This document shows positions 45,663 through 55,192 of a DNA stretch of 64,000 nt, one piece after another (position 1 is the stretch's first letter; the number at the start of each line of letters is the position of its first letter). A program made the position numbers and the translations under genes. Source of the stretch: Sphingomonadaceae bacterium OTU29LAMAA1 (GTDB lineage: Bacteria; Pseudomonadota; Alphaproteobacteria; Sphingomonadales; Sphingomonadaceae); contig CP099617.1 of NCBI GenBank assembly GCA_024072375.1, forward strand, positions 911,001 to 975,000. Direction: 5' to 3'. The notes under the pieces were generated by a model that saw only the letters and a program-made list of their open reading frames with translations, had not been told where the DNA came from and made no database searches.

Positions 45663-47107
45663 TCTGGGCGATTGTCTCCCAGCGGTCCGAACCGCGTTTC
45701 CAACGGCTCCCGGTAATGCCGCCATCGGCCTGACGAGCGGGAATGCAGCCGCTGCCGCACCTGCCATACGCTGGCCGTGCGCACCATATTGGTCGCAGCC
45801 TCCGGCATCAGCACTGCATCTTCCCACGCGAGGCCGCAGAATTGCAGGAGCGCTGCGATCGTCGGCTCGGGATCACGAACCAGCGCATCGTATGAGATGT
45901 CATGGATATCCCCCGGATACGTCGCGCGCCAATACGCCATCAGCCGGCCATATTGGTCCAGCCAATGGGCGATATCCTCCAGGTCGCGACCGTAGCTGAC
46001 GCTATCGTCGAAATGGTTGAAATACACCGACAGCATCGTGTCGAAACGGTCACGCACCGTGTGAACGATACGCGCGCCGGGGAACAGGCGCTTGATCAGC
46101 CCGATGTGGAGAAAATTGTCGGGGCGCTTGTCGGTCAGCAAATCAGCACCGGGATGAAGATCGCGTACCTCCGCAAGATACGCGTCGCGCAACGTCGCAC
46201 TCTGTTCATCGGACATGACGGCCAAGACTTCGGGATAGCCCGGCAGCCTCGCGGCGATCGACGTCAGGATATCCAGTTCGCCGCCGCTGGTGACACGGCT
46301 GTGCCGGGACAGAATCTGTTCGACCAGGGTCGAACCCGACCGGAACATGCCGCAGATAAAGATCGGCGATGATCCGTTGCCGCGTGGCTCGGGGGTGGGC
46401 GGTGTCGCGACGAGCCGGTCGACATATGCCGCGTGCCGAGCGCGATCGTACCGGTGTTGCGGCGGTGCCATCGTCGATGCCGCGCGATTCGCTGCGGCAA
46501 AGCACGCGAACGCCTCGTCGTACCGGCCTGCGGCATCATGCGCAGCGCCGAGCGCGAAGCCGATCTCGGCCGTATCGGGAAGGGCCGGCGCGGCCGAAGC
46601 GAGCACGGACTGCAATCGCGGGATCGATGCGTCGCCCCGCCCCTCGAACAGATCGATCGCCGCCAGTCTGGCGTGCGCCCGACCGTTCGCAGGATCGATC
46701 GCCAACACCTGCCCATAGCTGTGCCGCGCGGCCGCCGCGTCTCCGCGATCCTCCAGCAGATTGCCGAGGTTCAGCCATGCGGGCACGAACCCGGGCGCGA
46801 TCGCCAGCGCAAGGCGTAGTTCCGCCTCGGCATCGCCGTCGCGCTCGCGGAACTCCGACAGGATGACGGCGCGGTTGAGATGGACCTCCTCGGGATGGTC
46901 GATACCGGCGCACAAGGCCTGTCCGTAAGCCGAGAGCGCGTCGTCGAAGCGGCGAACGCAGCGCAGGAGGTAGCCTAGGTTATACCAGGAGACGGGGTCG
47001 CCGGGCGAAAGAGCGAGCAGATCGTGGAACGCAAGGATGCCGTCTTCTAACCGCCCGTCGGCAAGCGCGCGATCGGCCCGTCGTCGCAATTCGAGGATCG
47101 TCGTCAT
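45641..47107 (-). CDS. TPR-sulfotransferase family protein
   Basis: The 488-aa protein has N-terminal TPR repeats (about 1-220; AWLNLGNLLEDRGDAAAARH and FALGAAHDAAGRYDEAFACF) and a C-terminal PAPS-dependent sulfotransferase domain: 5'-phosphosulfate loop ICGMFRSGSTLVEQIL and 3'-phosphate segment VRDRFDTMLSVYFNHF, then TNMVRTASVWQVRQ. It likely sulfates a protein, lipid or metabolite. The ATG at 47107 (MTTILELRRRAD) is preferred over a longer frame. It converges on the AspH-like gene with a 22-base tail overlap. Confidence 0.92.
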   Translation of the reverse strand: MTTILELRRRADRALADGRLEDGILAFHDLLALSPGDPVSWYNLGYLLRCVRRFDDALSAYGQALCAGIDHPEEVHLNRAVILSEFRERDGDAEAELRLALAIAPGFVPAWLNLGNLLEDRGDAAAARHSYGQVLAIDPANGRAHARLAAIDLFEGRGDASIPRLQSVLASAAPALPDTAEIGFALGAAHDAAGRYDEAFACFAAANRAASTMAPPQHRYDRARHAAYVDRLVATPPTPEPRGNGSSPIFICGMFRSGSTLVEQILSRHSRVTSGGELDILTSIAARLPGYPEVLAVMSDEQSATLRDAYLAEVRDLHPGADLLTDKRPDNFLHIGLIKRLFPGARIVHTVRDRFDTMLSVYFNHFDDSVSYGRDLEDIAHWLDQYGRLMAYWRATYPGDIHDISYDALVRDPEPTIAALLQFCGLAWEDAVLMPEAATNMVRTASVWQVRQRLHSRSSGRWRHYREPLETRFGPLGDNRPDQASSTP

Positions 47108-47249
47108 CTGCCGGTCTTGCGTCCGTCCGGACCGGCGAACAAGCCCGGTCGCAACACGTAATCGACCGGCGCCCCGCATCACCCTCGCTTTCACGACCGC
47201 TTGTCCCTAGTCGTACGGCGAGATCGAACGGGACGGTGACGGGGCGACG

Positions 47250-49631
47250 ATGGCACGGTGGCGGCAGTTCTGGATCGGGCTTCTGGCGATGCTCGCCTGC
47301 GCCCTGCCCGCCACGGCACAGCCTTCGCCGACCGACACCGCATCGCGGACGCTGGTGACGGCGGAAATAGACCTCAACGCCGTCGATCGTGCACTGGACT
47401 CGCGCATTGATCGGGATGCACGTGCCACACTGCGCGAACGTGCGCTGACAGCGCAGGGCAACGCCAGGGATGCCGCGGACCAGCTTCGTACCCAGCTTGC
47501 GTTGATCGATGCACGGATCGCCGGGCTGGGGCCCCCGGTCGCCGGCGTCGTCGAAGCGGCGGATATCCGGGTGGAACGGCGTGACCTTGCGCAGGCGCGC
47601 AGCTCGCTCGATTCCAAGGTCAAGCGCGGCCAGTTGATCGCGGTGGAAGCGGGGCAGCTCGTCGCCGAGATCGACCAGACGCAAGCGGCGGAGATCGGCC
47701 AGCGTATCTCGGTCCGTGCACCGTCGCCGCTATCTCCGCGCTTCTGGAGCGAACTGTTCGCCGCCATCCCGCGCGATGCGCGCCGGGTGTCGGTCTTTAT
47801 GCAGCGGGAATGGAGGCAGGCGGATGCCGGCCTGCGCGGCAGCTTTCCCTGGGGTGCTCCGCTAGGCGTACTCGTAGCAATAGTGCTGCTGTTCCCCGTT
47901 CGACAGGCGTTGCGCGGCGCCGGTCAGCGCTACCTGATCGCCGATGCGCCCGGACATCGCGTACGGCGCTCGGTCAACGCACTGTGGAGGGTGCTGACCG
48001 GCACGGCGATGCCCACGATCGCTGCGTTTCTGTTCGTGCAGGGACTGCGGTGGTCGACACTGCTGTCGCCGACATGGAACACGCTGGCCGACACACTTGT
48101 GATCGCCAGTGGCTTCGCGGGCTTCATCGCGTCGTTGGGGGCGGCCTTTCTAATGGCCAGCCAGCCGTCCTGGCGGCTGGTTCCGCTCAGTGATCAAGCT
48201 GCGACGGCATTGCGGCCCGTGCCGTGGGCCTTTGCCACGTTGACGTTCGTCGTGTTCCTGCTCGGTGCGTTCAACACCGCGGTCGGAGCAAGCGGCGCGG
48301 CGCTGCTCGCGACGCAGGTGGTCGAAGTGGTCGTGCACCTGCTGTTGATCGGCGGTACCTTGCTGATCGTCGGGCGATTGCGAACACTCGAGGCCGCCGA
48401 CGGCGAGAGCGATGCCGAAGCCGCGACGAGTGCCGGCGTGGGCGCGATCACGCTGACGCTATGGCTGGTGGTGACCGGTGCGGCGCTCGCGCTGCTGGCG
48501 GGATATGTCGGCTTTGCCATCGTCGTGATGCAATTCGTCATCTGGGCAACGCTGCTGGCGATCTCCACGTTCCTGCTGATGATCGTCATCGACGATTCGG
48601 CGACCAGTCTGTTCCAGCGCAACAGCCGCGCCGGCCTGACGCTACGCCACGGCCTCGGCATCGGCGCGAGCGCGATCGATCAATTCGGCGTATTGCTGTC
48701 CGCGGTATTGCGACTTGCGATCATCGTCGTGGCGCTGGGCTTGATGGTCTACCCGTTCGGCGCCGGCTTCGGATCGTTCCTCGACCGCGTCGGCGGTCTG
48801 GCCCGCGGCGTCGAGATCGGCGGCATAGCGATATCCCCAGGCACGATCGTCCGCTTCGTCGCCGTACTGGCGCTGGGCCTGTTTCTCGTCCGCCAATTCA
48901 CCGGCTGGCTGGATCGCCGCTATCTGCCGAGCACCGACCTCGACGGATCGGTCCGCAACTCGATCCGGCTGGTAGCGCGTTACATTGCCATCGCACTCGC
49001 CATCGTGTGGTCGCTCGCCTCGCTCGGAATCGGGATGGAGCGGATCGCGCTGCTGCTGTCGGCGCTGTCCGTCGGCATCGGCTTCGGCTTGCAGGCGATC
49101 ACCCAGAATTTCGTATCGGGACTGATCCTGCTGGCGGAGCGACCGATCAAGATCGGTGACCTGATCCGTGTCGGCACCGATGAGGGCGACGTCAAGAAGA
49201 TCAGCGTACGTTCGACGGAAATCGAACTCGGCGATCATTCGACCTTGATCGTGCCGAATTCGGAACTCATCACCAAGTCCGTTCTCAACAAGACGCTGGC
49301 GAACCCATTGGGTCGCGTGCAAATCCAGTTTTCGGTGCCGATCTCCAGCGACGCCGATCGCGTGCGCGAACTGGTTCTGTCCACGTTTGCGGATGAGGCG
49401 ACGGTGCTCGATGTGCCAGCACCGGCGGTGCTGATCGACGGCATCGCCGACGGCCGCATCCTGTTCAACTGCATGGCGCATGTCGCGTCACCGCGCGTGT
49501 CCGGCGAGGCGCGCAGCAACGTGCTGCTCGTCCTGCTGCGCCGCATCCACGAGGCAGGCATCGAGCTGGGCACCGTACCGCAGCGGCTGGAGTTGGTCAC
49601 GCCGCCTCCGGGTCGCCGCGATGACGACTGA
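47250..49631 (+). CDS. DUF3772/MscS-type mechanosensitive channel
   Basis: The 793-aa protein has a signal peptide (about 1-23), a periplasmic DUF3772 domain (about 30-180), eleven or so membrane helices and a C-terminal MscS channel core: IGFGLQAITQNFVSGLILL, EIELGDHSTLIVPNSEL and a cytoplasmic beta/alpha domain. It should protect against hypo-osmotic shock. It diverges from the sulfotransferase and converges with the EcfG-like sigma factor gene (6 bases apart). The fold is clear, while ion selectivity is unknown. Confidence 0.95.
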   Translation: MARWRQFWIGLLAMLACALPATAQPSPTDTASRTLVTAEIDLNAVDRALDSRIDRDARATLRERALTAQGNARDAADQLRTQLALIDARIAGLGPPVAGVVEAADIRVERRDLAQARSSLDSKVKRGQLIAVEAGQLVAEIDQTQAAEIGQRISVRAPSPLSPRFWSELFAAIPRDARRVSVFMQREWRQADAGLRGSFPWGAPLGVLVAIVLLFPVRQALRGAGQRYLIADAPGHRVRRSVNALWRVLTGTAMPTIAAFLFVQGLRWSTLLSPTWNTLADTLVIASGFAGFIASLGAAFLMASQPSWRLVPLSDQAATALRPVPWAFATLTFVVFLLGAFNTAVGASGAALLATQVVEVVVHLLLIGGTLLIVGRLRTLEAADGESDAEAATSAGVGAITLTLWLVVTGAALALLAGYVGFAIVVMQFVIWATLLAISTFLLMIVIDDSATSLFQRNSRAGLTLRHGLGIGASAIDQFGVLLSAVLRLAIIVVALGLMVYPFGAGFGSFLDRVGGLARGVEIGGIAISPGTIVRFVAVLALGLFLVRQFTGWLDRRYLPSTDLDGSVRNSIRLVARYIAIALAIVWSLASLGIGMERIALLLSALSVGIGFGLQAITQNFVSGLILLAERPIKIGDLIRVGTDEGDVKKISVRSTEIELGDHSTLIVPNSELITKSVLNKTLANPLGRVQIQFSVPISSDADRVRELVLSTFADEATVLDVPAPAVLIDGIADGRILFNCMAHVASPRVSGEARSNVLLVLLRRIHEAGIELGTVPQRLELVTPPPGRRDDD

Positions 49632-49637
49632 CCCCGT

Positions 49638-50243
49638 TCAGCCGATCATGCGCGTCCCGGCCTGTTTCCATGCGAGATAGCGTTCGCTGGATGCCGCCGG
49701 GGTAGCCGAATCGCTTTCAGCAGGCGCGGCGGTTCCGGTCAGCAATTCGACCACCGCGACCCGGGCGCGGAACACGCGGCTGCGTACCGTTCCCATCGGC
49801 ACACCCAGCCGCGAGGCCGCCTCTTCGTACGAGAGCCCTTCGTGCGCGACCAGCATCAGCGCTTCGGCCTGACCGGGCGTGATGCTGCCGAGCGCCGTAT
49901 CGAGATCTGCCAGCATAACGCCGGATTCCTGATCCGCCGGCGTCGTGAGCCGATCGTCGTCAAGGTCGGGGTTCCACGACACATTGCGCACGTTGCGGCG
50001 CCGGTCGCTGAGGAACAAGTTGCGCAAGATCCGGAACAGCCAGGCGCGAAAATTGGTGCCGGGCTGGAATCGGGTGCGGGCCGCCCATGCGCGGGTCATC
50101 GTTTCCTGTACGAGATCGTCACCGTCGCCCTGATCGCGCGTCAGATGCCGGGCATAGCGGCGAAGAGCCGGCAGCACCCCGTTTATGGCAGACACGAAAC
50201 CCCGTTCCGAAAGGACGTCGTACGAGGAGGCGGCAATCGTCAT
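49638..50243 (-). CDS. ECF sigma factor of EcfG/ECF15 type
   Basis: The 201-aa protein has sigma region 2 (YARHLTRDQGDGDDLVQETM, TRAWAARTRF, NFRAWLFRILRNLFLSDRRR) and region 4 (ALMLVAHEGLSYEEAASRLG, PMGTVRSRVFRARVAV) of the EcfG general-stress group. The usual neighbours nepR and phyR are absent, so it may be a paralogue. The ATG at 50243 is chosen because the product then begins MTIAASSYDVL; a longer frame upstream exists. An EcfG-type promoter about 95 bases upstream implies autoregulation. Confidence 0.9.
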   Translation of the reverse strand: MTIAASSYDVLSERGFVSAINGVLPALRRYARHLTRDQGDGDDLVQETMTRAWAARTRFQPGTNFRAWLFRILRNLFLSDRRRNVRNVSWNPDLDDDRLTTPADQESGVMLADLDTALGSITPGQAEALMLVAHEGLSYEEAASRLGVPMGTVRSRVFRARVAVVELLTGTAAPAESDSATPAASSERYLAWKQAGTRMIG

Positions 50244-50344
50244 GGTGGTGCTTATCGATCGAAAACAGGAAACGCGACGACGCGCATGCGCGTGGCCATG
50301 CAAAAGCCGATCAGGCGTCTCGCCCGTCCCGCTCGTGCATCGTC

Positions 50345-50369
50345 AACCGATACAATACGGCTTGGTTCC
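50345..50369 (-). promoter_or_regulatory. EcfG-type promoter upstream of the sigma factor gene
   Basis: On the minus strand GGAAC (50369-50365) is followed after 16 bases by GGTT (50348-50345), very close to the known EcfG promoter GGAAC-N16/17-CGTT. It would leave a leader of about 95 bases before the sigma factor ATG. Motifs are read directly; activity is inferred. Confidence 0.6.
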
Positions 50370-50393
50370 TTTATTTTTGATGCACCGCAGCAT

Positions 50394-51059
50394 TTATTTC
50401 ATGCCGTACAGGGTCAGAAAGGCATCGAACCGGGCGGCAAAAGCCCGGTCCTCGCATAGACCATCGAGCGCCAAATGCGGATCGAGGCTGGCGCGCAACC
50501 GGTTCACCGGGCCGCTGAGCAGATCGAACAGCATATGCGCCATCTGTTCGGCATCGCCGGATCGGAGCAGCTCGCGTTGCTGTGCCCGGACGATAGCACA
50601 GGTCATCGGTGCCATCAGCATCGCATGCCAATGCCGCTGACGGCGTGCGAACTCCGCATCGGTGAGCGATGCATGATTGATGAAGATGGCCAGTCCCATA
50701 TTCTCCGGCTTCAGCAGCATCGCGAACAGGTGCCGGGCAAACGCCCGCAACCCCTCGACCGGCTCCGGCGCGGTCCCGGCAGTATCCGAGGCAAACGCAT
50801 GCAATTGTGCCATCTTGTGCTGGATCGCGGCATCGATCAACGCGTCCTTGCTCGGGAAGCGACGATAGATCGTCTGTTTGGTCACGCCGATGTCCTGCGC
50901 CAGCGCGTCGATCGACAAGGTGGCGTACCGTGCGTCGCGCAGTGCGTCGATCGTGCGATCGAGGATCATCACCTCGATTGCCTGTGCCTCTTCACGGCTC
51001 GGGCGCCCCGCCCGACGCTGGGGCGGCTCGGTCATGATCGTCGCACGCTGGTCTGTCAT
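50394..51059 (-). CDS. TetR-family transcriptional regulator
   Basis: The protein has an N-terminal TetR helix-turn-helix (IDALAQDIGVTKQTIYRRFPSK... region, RRFPSKDALIDAAIQHK) and an all-helical ligand-binding C-terminus. The start is taken at ATG 51059 (221 aa); ATG 51035 is an alternative without the first eight residues. It is divergent from an FAD/NAD(P)-binding protein gene across 147 bases and probably controls it and itself. Ligand unknown. Confidence 0.88.
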   Translation of the reverse strand: MTDQRATIMTEPPQRRAGRPSREEAQAIEVMILDRTIDALRDARYATLSIDALAQDIGVTKQTIYRRFPSKDALIDAAIQHKMAQLHAFASDTAGTAPEPVEGLRAFARHLFAMLLKPENMGLAIFINHASLTDAEFARRQRHWHAMLMAPMTCAIVRAQQRELLRSGDAEQMAHMLFDLLSGPVNRLRASLDPHLALDGLCEDRAFAARFDAFLTLYGMK

Positions 51060-51206
51060 GTGCGTGATGTTCGCAGGTGATCCGGGAAAAGCAACACGGA
51101 GCGGCATTCGCATATGCCCGATGAATGTGCCGTGTCCGCGCTGCGGCATTGCCGCGTGCGCGTCCACCCACTACCGGCGGGCAGACCGGGAAGCGAAGGA
51201 ACGGAT

Positions 51207-52583
51207 GTGGCGTCGAACCGCGTTGACATGGCAGCCGGCGATCACGTCGTCATCATCGGTGGCGGTTTTTCGGGAACGCTGCTCGCGATCAACCTGCTGC
51301 GTCACGACGGAACCCGCGCCACCCTGATCGAACGCAGGGCCGCGCAAATGGCGCGCGGCGTCGCCTATAGCGCGGCGCACAACGAGCATCTGCTGAACGT
51401 TCGCGCCGGCAACATGAGTGCATTGCCGGACGATCCAGGCCATTTCGTGCGCTGGCTCGAAAGCCGGGATATGGGAGACGCCGGAACGTTCGTATCGCGC
51501 CGCGTCTATGGCACCTATCTGCGCGAGATGCTGGATGACGCCGCCGCGTCGCACGGCGACCGGCTGACGCTGATTGATGCAACGGTCACCGATCTGACGC
51601 GGGATGCGTCGGGTATCGTGGCGGCGACCGGGGACGGACGCCGCATCGCCGCCGACGTCGCGGTGCTCGCCGTCGGCAATCTGCCACCCCATACCCCGCC
51701 GGGACTGGATCCCGACGCGTTGCCGAACTGCTATCGCGCCGATCCCTGGGCCGGCGACATCGCCGACGGGCTGGACGACAAGGATCGCGTCGTATTGATC
51801 GGCACCGGACTGACCGCGATCGATGCGGCGCTGATGCTCGACGCAGCAGGTTTCCGCGGGCCGATCCTCGCCATCTCGCGGCGCGGGCTGGTGCCACGCG
51901 CGCATGCCGATGCGCCGGGCCGGCCCGGCCTTCGCGAAAAACCCGCCGGCGAAGCCTCTGCATTGATCCGCTCCGTCCGCACCCGCGCTGCCGACATCGG
52001 CTGGCGGGCGGCGGTCGACGAATTACGGCCGATGACGCAGATCATATGGGGCGCGGCGAACGGCATCATGAGAGGGCGCTTCCTGCGCCATTTGCGACCC
52101 TATTGGGATGTCCACCGGCATCGACTCGCGCCCAAGATCGCCGCCCGTATCGATCGGTTGCGCGATGACGGACGCCTGCAATTCGCGGCAGGCAAGCTGG
52201 TGTCGGCGGCAAGCGATGGCGACGGTGCGATGCTGCGCTGGCGACCGCGTGGCTCGGATGCGGTGGAGACGGTACGGGTGGCCCGCATCGTCAATTGCAC
52301 CGGGCCGCAGGGAGACCTGCTGCGATCGGACGAGCCTCTGCTGCAACGCCTGCTCGCCGACGGCATGATCCGTCCGGATGCATTGCGGATCGGACTGGAC
52401 GTCGATGCCCAATCGCGGGTGATCGACCGGTCCGGCCAAGTGGACGAGCGGATGTATTGCATCGGCCCGATGACGCGCGGCGAGTTATGGGAGGTGGTGG
52501 CGGTGCCGGATATCCGCCAGCAGAACTGGACGCTCGCCCGCCGCCTCGCCCACGCGCAATGGGTGGGTGGCGAGGGATTGTGA
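51207..52583 (+). CDS. FAD/NAD(P)-binding protein (COG4529-like)
   Basis: The 458-aa protein has an N-terminal dinucleotide-binding loop VVIIGGGFSGTLLAINLL, a second Rossmann motif VVLIGTGLTAIDAALML and the segment RIVNCTGPQGDLLRSD, as in COG4529-type flavoproteins. The start is GTG at 51207, six bases after GAAGGA; longer frames upstream have no ribosome site. It is divergent from a TetR gene that may repress it. Substrate unknown; similar proteins occur near siderophore or xenobiotic genes but none is evident here. Confidence 0.85.
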   Translation: MASNRVDMAAGDHVVIIGGGFSGTLLAINLLRHDGTRATLIERRAAQMARGVAYSAAHNEHLLNVRAGNMSALPDDPGHFVRWLESRDMGDAGTFVSRRVYGTYLREMLDDAAASHGDRLTLIDATVTDLTRDASGIVAATGDGRRIAADVAVLAVGNLPPHTPPGLDPDALPNCYRADPWAGDIADGLDDKDRVVLIGTGLTAIDAALMLDAAGFRGPILAISRRGLVPRAHADAPGRPGLREKPAGEASALIRSVRTRAADIGWRAAVDELRPMTQIIWGAANGIMRGRFLRHLRPYWDVHRHRLAPKIAARIDRLRDDGRLQFAAGKLVSAASDGDGAMLRWRPRGSDAVETVRVARIVNCTGPQGDLLRSDEPLLQRLLADGMIRPDALRIGLDVDAQSRVIDRSGQVDERMYCIGPMTRGELWEVVAVPDIRQQNWTLARRLAHAQWVGGEGL

Positions 52584-52702
52584 CTCGCCCCACCCCGCCG
52601 AACCGAGGCCACCTGTCGATCCGGCGAAACGCCACCGCTTGCTACCGATAGCGATCAGGCGGTAGTCGCGACGCGTCTGTAGATGACCGGAGCCTGCCTA
52701 TC

Positions 52703-53809
52703 ATGAAGACCCGCGCCGCCGTCGCGTTCGCCGCGAAGCAGCCGCTCGAGATCGTCGAGCTGGACCTCGAAGGCCCGAAGGCCGGGGAGGTGCTGGTCGA
52801 GATCATGGCGACCGGCATCTGCCACACCGATGCCTATACGCTGGACGGTCTCGACAGCGAGGGGCTGTTTCCCAGCGTCCTCGGCCACGAAGGGGCCGGG
52901 ATCGTGCGCGAGATCGGCGCGGGCGTGACGAGCGTTGCGGTCGGCGATCACGTCATTCCGCTCTACACGCCCGAGTGCCGCCAGTGTAAGTCGTGCCTCA
53001 GCCAGAAGACCAACCTGTGCACCGCGATCCGCGCGACGCAGGGCAAGGGGCTGATGCCCGACGGCACGACCCGGTTCAGCTACAAGGGGCAGCCGATCTT
53101 CCATTACATGGGCTGTTCGACCTTCTCGAACTTCACCGTGCTGCCGGAGATCGCGGTGGCCAACATCCGCAAGGACGCTCCGTTCGATACCAGCTGCTAC
53201 GTCGGCTGCGGCGTGACGACCGGCGTCGGCGCGGTGGTCAATACCGCCAAGGTGCAGGTCGGCGATACCGTCGTGGTGTTCGGGCTCGGCGGCATCGGCC
53301 TGAACGTCATTCAGGGCGCGAAGCTGGCCGGCGCAAAGATGATCGTCGGCGTCGACATCAACCCGGACCGCGAGGAGTGGGGTCGCCGCTTCGGCATGAC
53401 GCACTTCGCCAATCCGCGCGATGTCGGCGATATCGTCCAGCATATCGTTGCGCTGACCGATGGCGGGGCGGATTATTCATTCGACGCAACCGGCAACACC
53501 GATGTGATGCGACAGGCGCTGGAATGCTGCCACCGCGGCTGGGGCACTTCGGTCATCATCGGCGTCGCCGAGGCCGGCAAGGAAATAAGCACCCGCCCGT
53601 TCCAGCTGGTGACGGGGCGCAACTGGCGCGGCACCGCGTTCGGCGGTGCCCGCGGACGGACCGACACGCCCAAGATCGTCGACTGGTATATGGACGGCAT
53701 GATCCAGATCGATCCGATGATCACGCACCGGCTGACGCTGGACGAGATCAACAAGGGGTTCGACCTGATGCATGCGGGTGAAAGTATCCGCAGCGTCGTG
53801 ATCTACTGA
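52703..53809 (+). CDS. adhC: S-(hydroxymethyl)glutathione dehydrogenase (class III ADH)
   Basis: This enzyme oxidises the spontaneous formaldehyde-glutathione adduct to S-formylglutathione with NAD(+). The 368-aa protein has the catalytic zinc ligands Cys40 (TGICHTDAY), His62 (GHEGAGIV) and Cys169, the structural zinc cysteines 92, 95, 98 and 106 ([16 protein letters not shown]) and a coenzyme fold ([20 protein letters not shown]). With fghA and purU downstream it forms a formaldehyde-detoxification cluster on one strand. ATG at 52703. It also goes by frmA. Confidence 0.97.
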   Translation: MKTRAAVAFAAKQPLEIVELDLEGPKAGEVLVEIMATGICHTDAYTLDGLDSEGLFPSVLGHEGAGIVREIGAGVTSVAVGDHVIPLYTPECRQCKSCLSQKTNLCTAIRATQGKGLMPDGTTRFSYKGQPIFHYMGCSTFSNFTVLPEIAVANIRKDAPFDTSCYVGCGVTTGVGAVVNTAKVQVGDTVVVFGLGGIGLNVIQGAKLAGAKMIVGVDINPDREEWGRRFGMTHFANPRDVGDIVQHIVALTDGGADYSFDATGNTDVMRQALECCHRGWGTSVIIGVAEAGKEISTRPFQLVTGRNWRGTAFGGARGRTDTPKIVDWYMDGMIQIDPMITHRLTLDEINKGFDLMHAGESIRSVVIY

Positions 53810-53891
53810 ACGCCCGCCCGCTCTCCGGATGCCCGGCACTTGTTCGCTGGCTCGCCTCACGGCAAGGAACACGCAAGGGCAAGATCGAAAC

Positions 53892-53923
53892 CGGGGTGGC
53901 CCAATTGCCCGTGCGCCACCCCG
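53892..53923 (+). promoter_or_regulatory. Hairpin in the leader of the VOC gene
   Basis: CGGGGTGGC (53892-53900) and GCCACCCCG (53915-53923) form a 9-bp stem with a 14-base loop, ending 7 bases before AGGAGAGAG. Lacking a U-run it is not a classical terminator; it may attenuate read-through from adhC or control the next ribosome site. Confidence 0.5.
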
Positions 53924-53939
53924 ATAAACAGGAGAGAGT

Positions 53940-54323
53940 ATGTTCAGCCATATCATGATCGGCACGAATGACATGGATGCGTCGAGGGCATTCTACGACG
54001 CCACGCTGGGAGCGCTCGGCGCGGGGCCGGGTCGCGCCGATCCGATGGGGCGCACGGCCTACATGCATGGCGACGGCCTGTTGATCCTGACCAGGCCGAT
54101 CAACGGCGAGCCGGCCTGCCACGCCAATGGCGGTACGATCGGCTTCGCCGCCTCCTCGCCTGACGCGGCTGATGCATGGCATGCGGCGGGCGTCGCGGCC
54201 GGAGGCACCGCCATCGAGGATGCGCCGGGCGTGCGTAATTCGCCGTTCGGGCCACTCTATCTCGCCTACCTCCGCGATCCCGCCGGCAACAAGGTATGCG
54301 CGATGCATCGCGTCGCCGCCTGA
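53940..54323 (+). CDS. VOC-family (glyoxalase/bleomycin-resistance type) protein
   Basis: The 127-aa protein has the paired beta-alpha-beta-beta-beta units of VOC enzymes: FSHIMIGTNDMDASRAFYDA, with the first metal-ligand His4, and YLAYLRDPAGNKVCAMHR near the end. The ribosome site AGGAGAGAG precedes the ATG. Its stop overlaps the purU start (TGATG). Between adhC and purU it may handle a formaldehyde-glutathione or aldehyde adduct, but this is inference. Confidence 0.9.
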   Translation: MFSHIMIGTNDMDASRAFYDATLGALGAGPGRADPMGRTAYMHGDGLLILTRPINGEPACHANGGTIGFAASSPDAADAWHAAGVAAGGTAIEDAPGVRNSPFGPLYLAYLRDPAGNKVCAMHRVAA

Positions 54324-55192
54324 TGACCGATGCGGCGCGCGCGCTGGTCCTGACGCTGACCTGCCAGGATCGCGTGGGCATCGTCGCAGCGGTGTCCAGC
54401 GCGCTCGCCGGTATCGATGGCTTCATCCTCGATAGCCAGCAATATGCGGATCTGGAGACGGGGCGCTTCTTCATGCGCGTCGTCTTCACCGGCGGCGGCG
54501 CGCGCTTCCCCCACGATCCCGCAGTGGTACGCGCGATGCTGGTTCCGGTCGCCGCCACCTTCGGCTTCGACTGGAACCTGCACGCGCCGGAGGATCGTCC
54601 CCGTGTGCTGATCGCCGTGTCGAAGGGGTCGCATTGCCTCAACGACCTGCTCCACCGATGGCAGACGGGCACCCTGCCGGTGGACATCGGTGGCGTGCTG
54701 TCGAACCACGACACGCTGCGACCGCTTGTGCAATGGCATGGTCTGCCGTGGCATCACCTGCCGGTCACCACCGAAACCCGCCACGATCAGGAAGCGGCGA
54801 TCGTCCGGCTGATGGCGGACACGCGAGCGGATTATCTGGTGCTCGCCCGCTACATGCAGGTGCTCAGCCCCACGCTGGTCACGGCCCTGGAAGGGCGCTG
54901 CATCAACATCCACCACAGCTTCCTGCCGGGCTTCAAGGGCGCACGACCGTATCATCGCGCGCACGCCCGCGGCGTCAAGCTGATCGGCGCCACCGCGCAT
55001 TTCGTCACAAGTGACCTAGACGAGGGACCGATCATCGAACAGGCGGTCGAGCGCGTCGATCATCGCGCCAGCGTCGACGATCTGATCCGCATCGGTCGCG
55101 ACATCGAGTCGCAGGTGCTCGCCCGTGCGGTCGCATGGGTCGGCGAGCGACGCGTCTTCCTCAACGGCAACAGGACATTGGTGTTCAGATGA
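54323..55192 (+). CDS. purU: Formyltetrahydrofolate deformylase PurU
   Basis: PurU hydrolyses 10-formyl-THF to formate and THF, balancing the one-carbon pool. The 289-aa protein has an N-terminal ACT-like domain (about 5-85; TLTCQDRVGIVAAVSSALAG) and a formyltransferase-type catalytic domain with CINIHHSFLPGFKGARPY (Asn195, His197) and HFVTSDLDEGPIIEQ (catalytic Asp). ATG at 54323 lies in the VOC stop codon; the stop overlaps the fghA ATG (ATGA). The start at 54296 is not needed. Confidence 0.96.
   Translation: MTDAARALVLTLTCQDRVGIVAAVSSALAGIDGFILDSQQYADLETGRFFMRVVFTGGGARFPHDPAVVRAMLVPVAATFGFDWNLHAPEDRPRVLIAVSKGSHCLNDLLHRWQTGTLPVDIGGVLSNHDTLRPLVQWHGLPWHHLPVTTETRHDQEAAIVRLMADTRADYLVLARYMQVLSPTLVTALEGRCINIHHSFLPGFKGARPYHRAHARGVKLIGATAHFVTSDLDEGPIIEQAVERVDHRASVDDLIRIGRDIESQVLARAVAWVGERRVFLNGNRTLVFR

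Noticed and set aside
51103..51118. GGCAT-N6-ATGCC as TetR operator
   Set aside because: Short palindrome expected by chance in a 147-base spacer; no second copy or overlap with a clear promoter.
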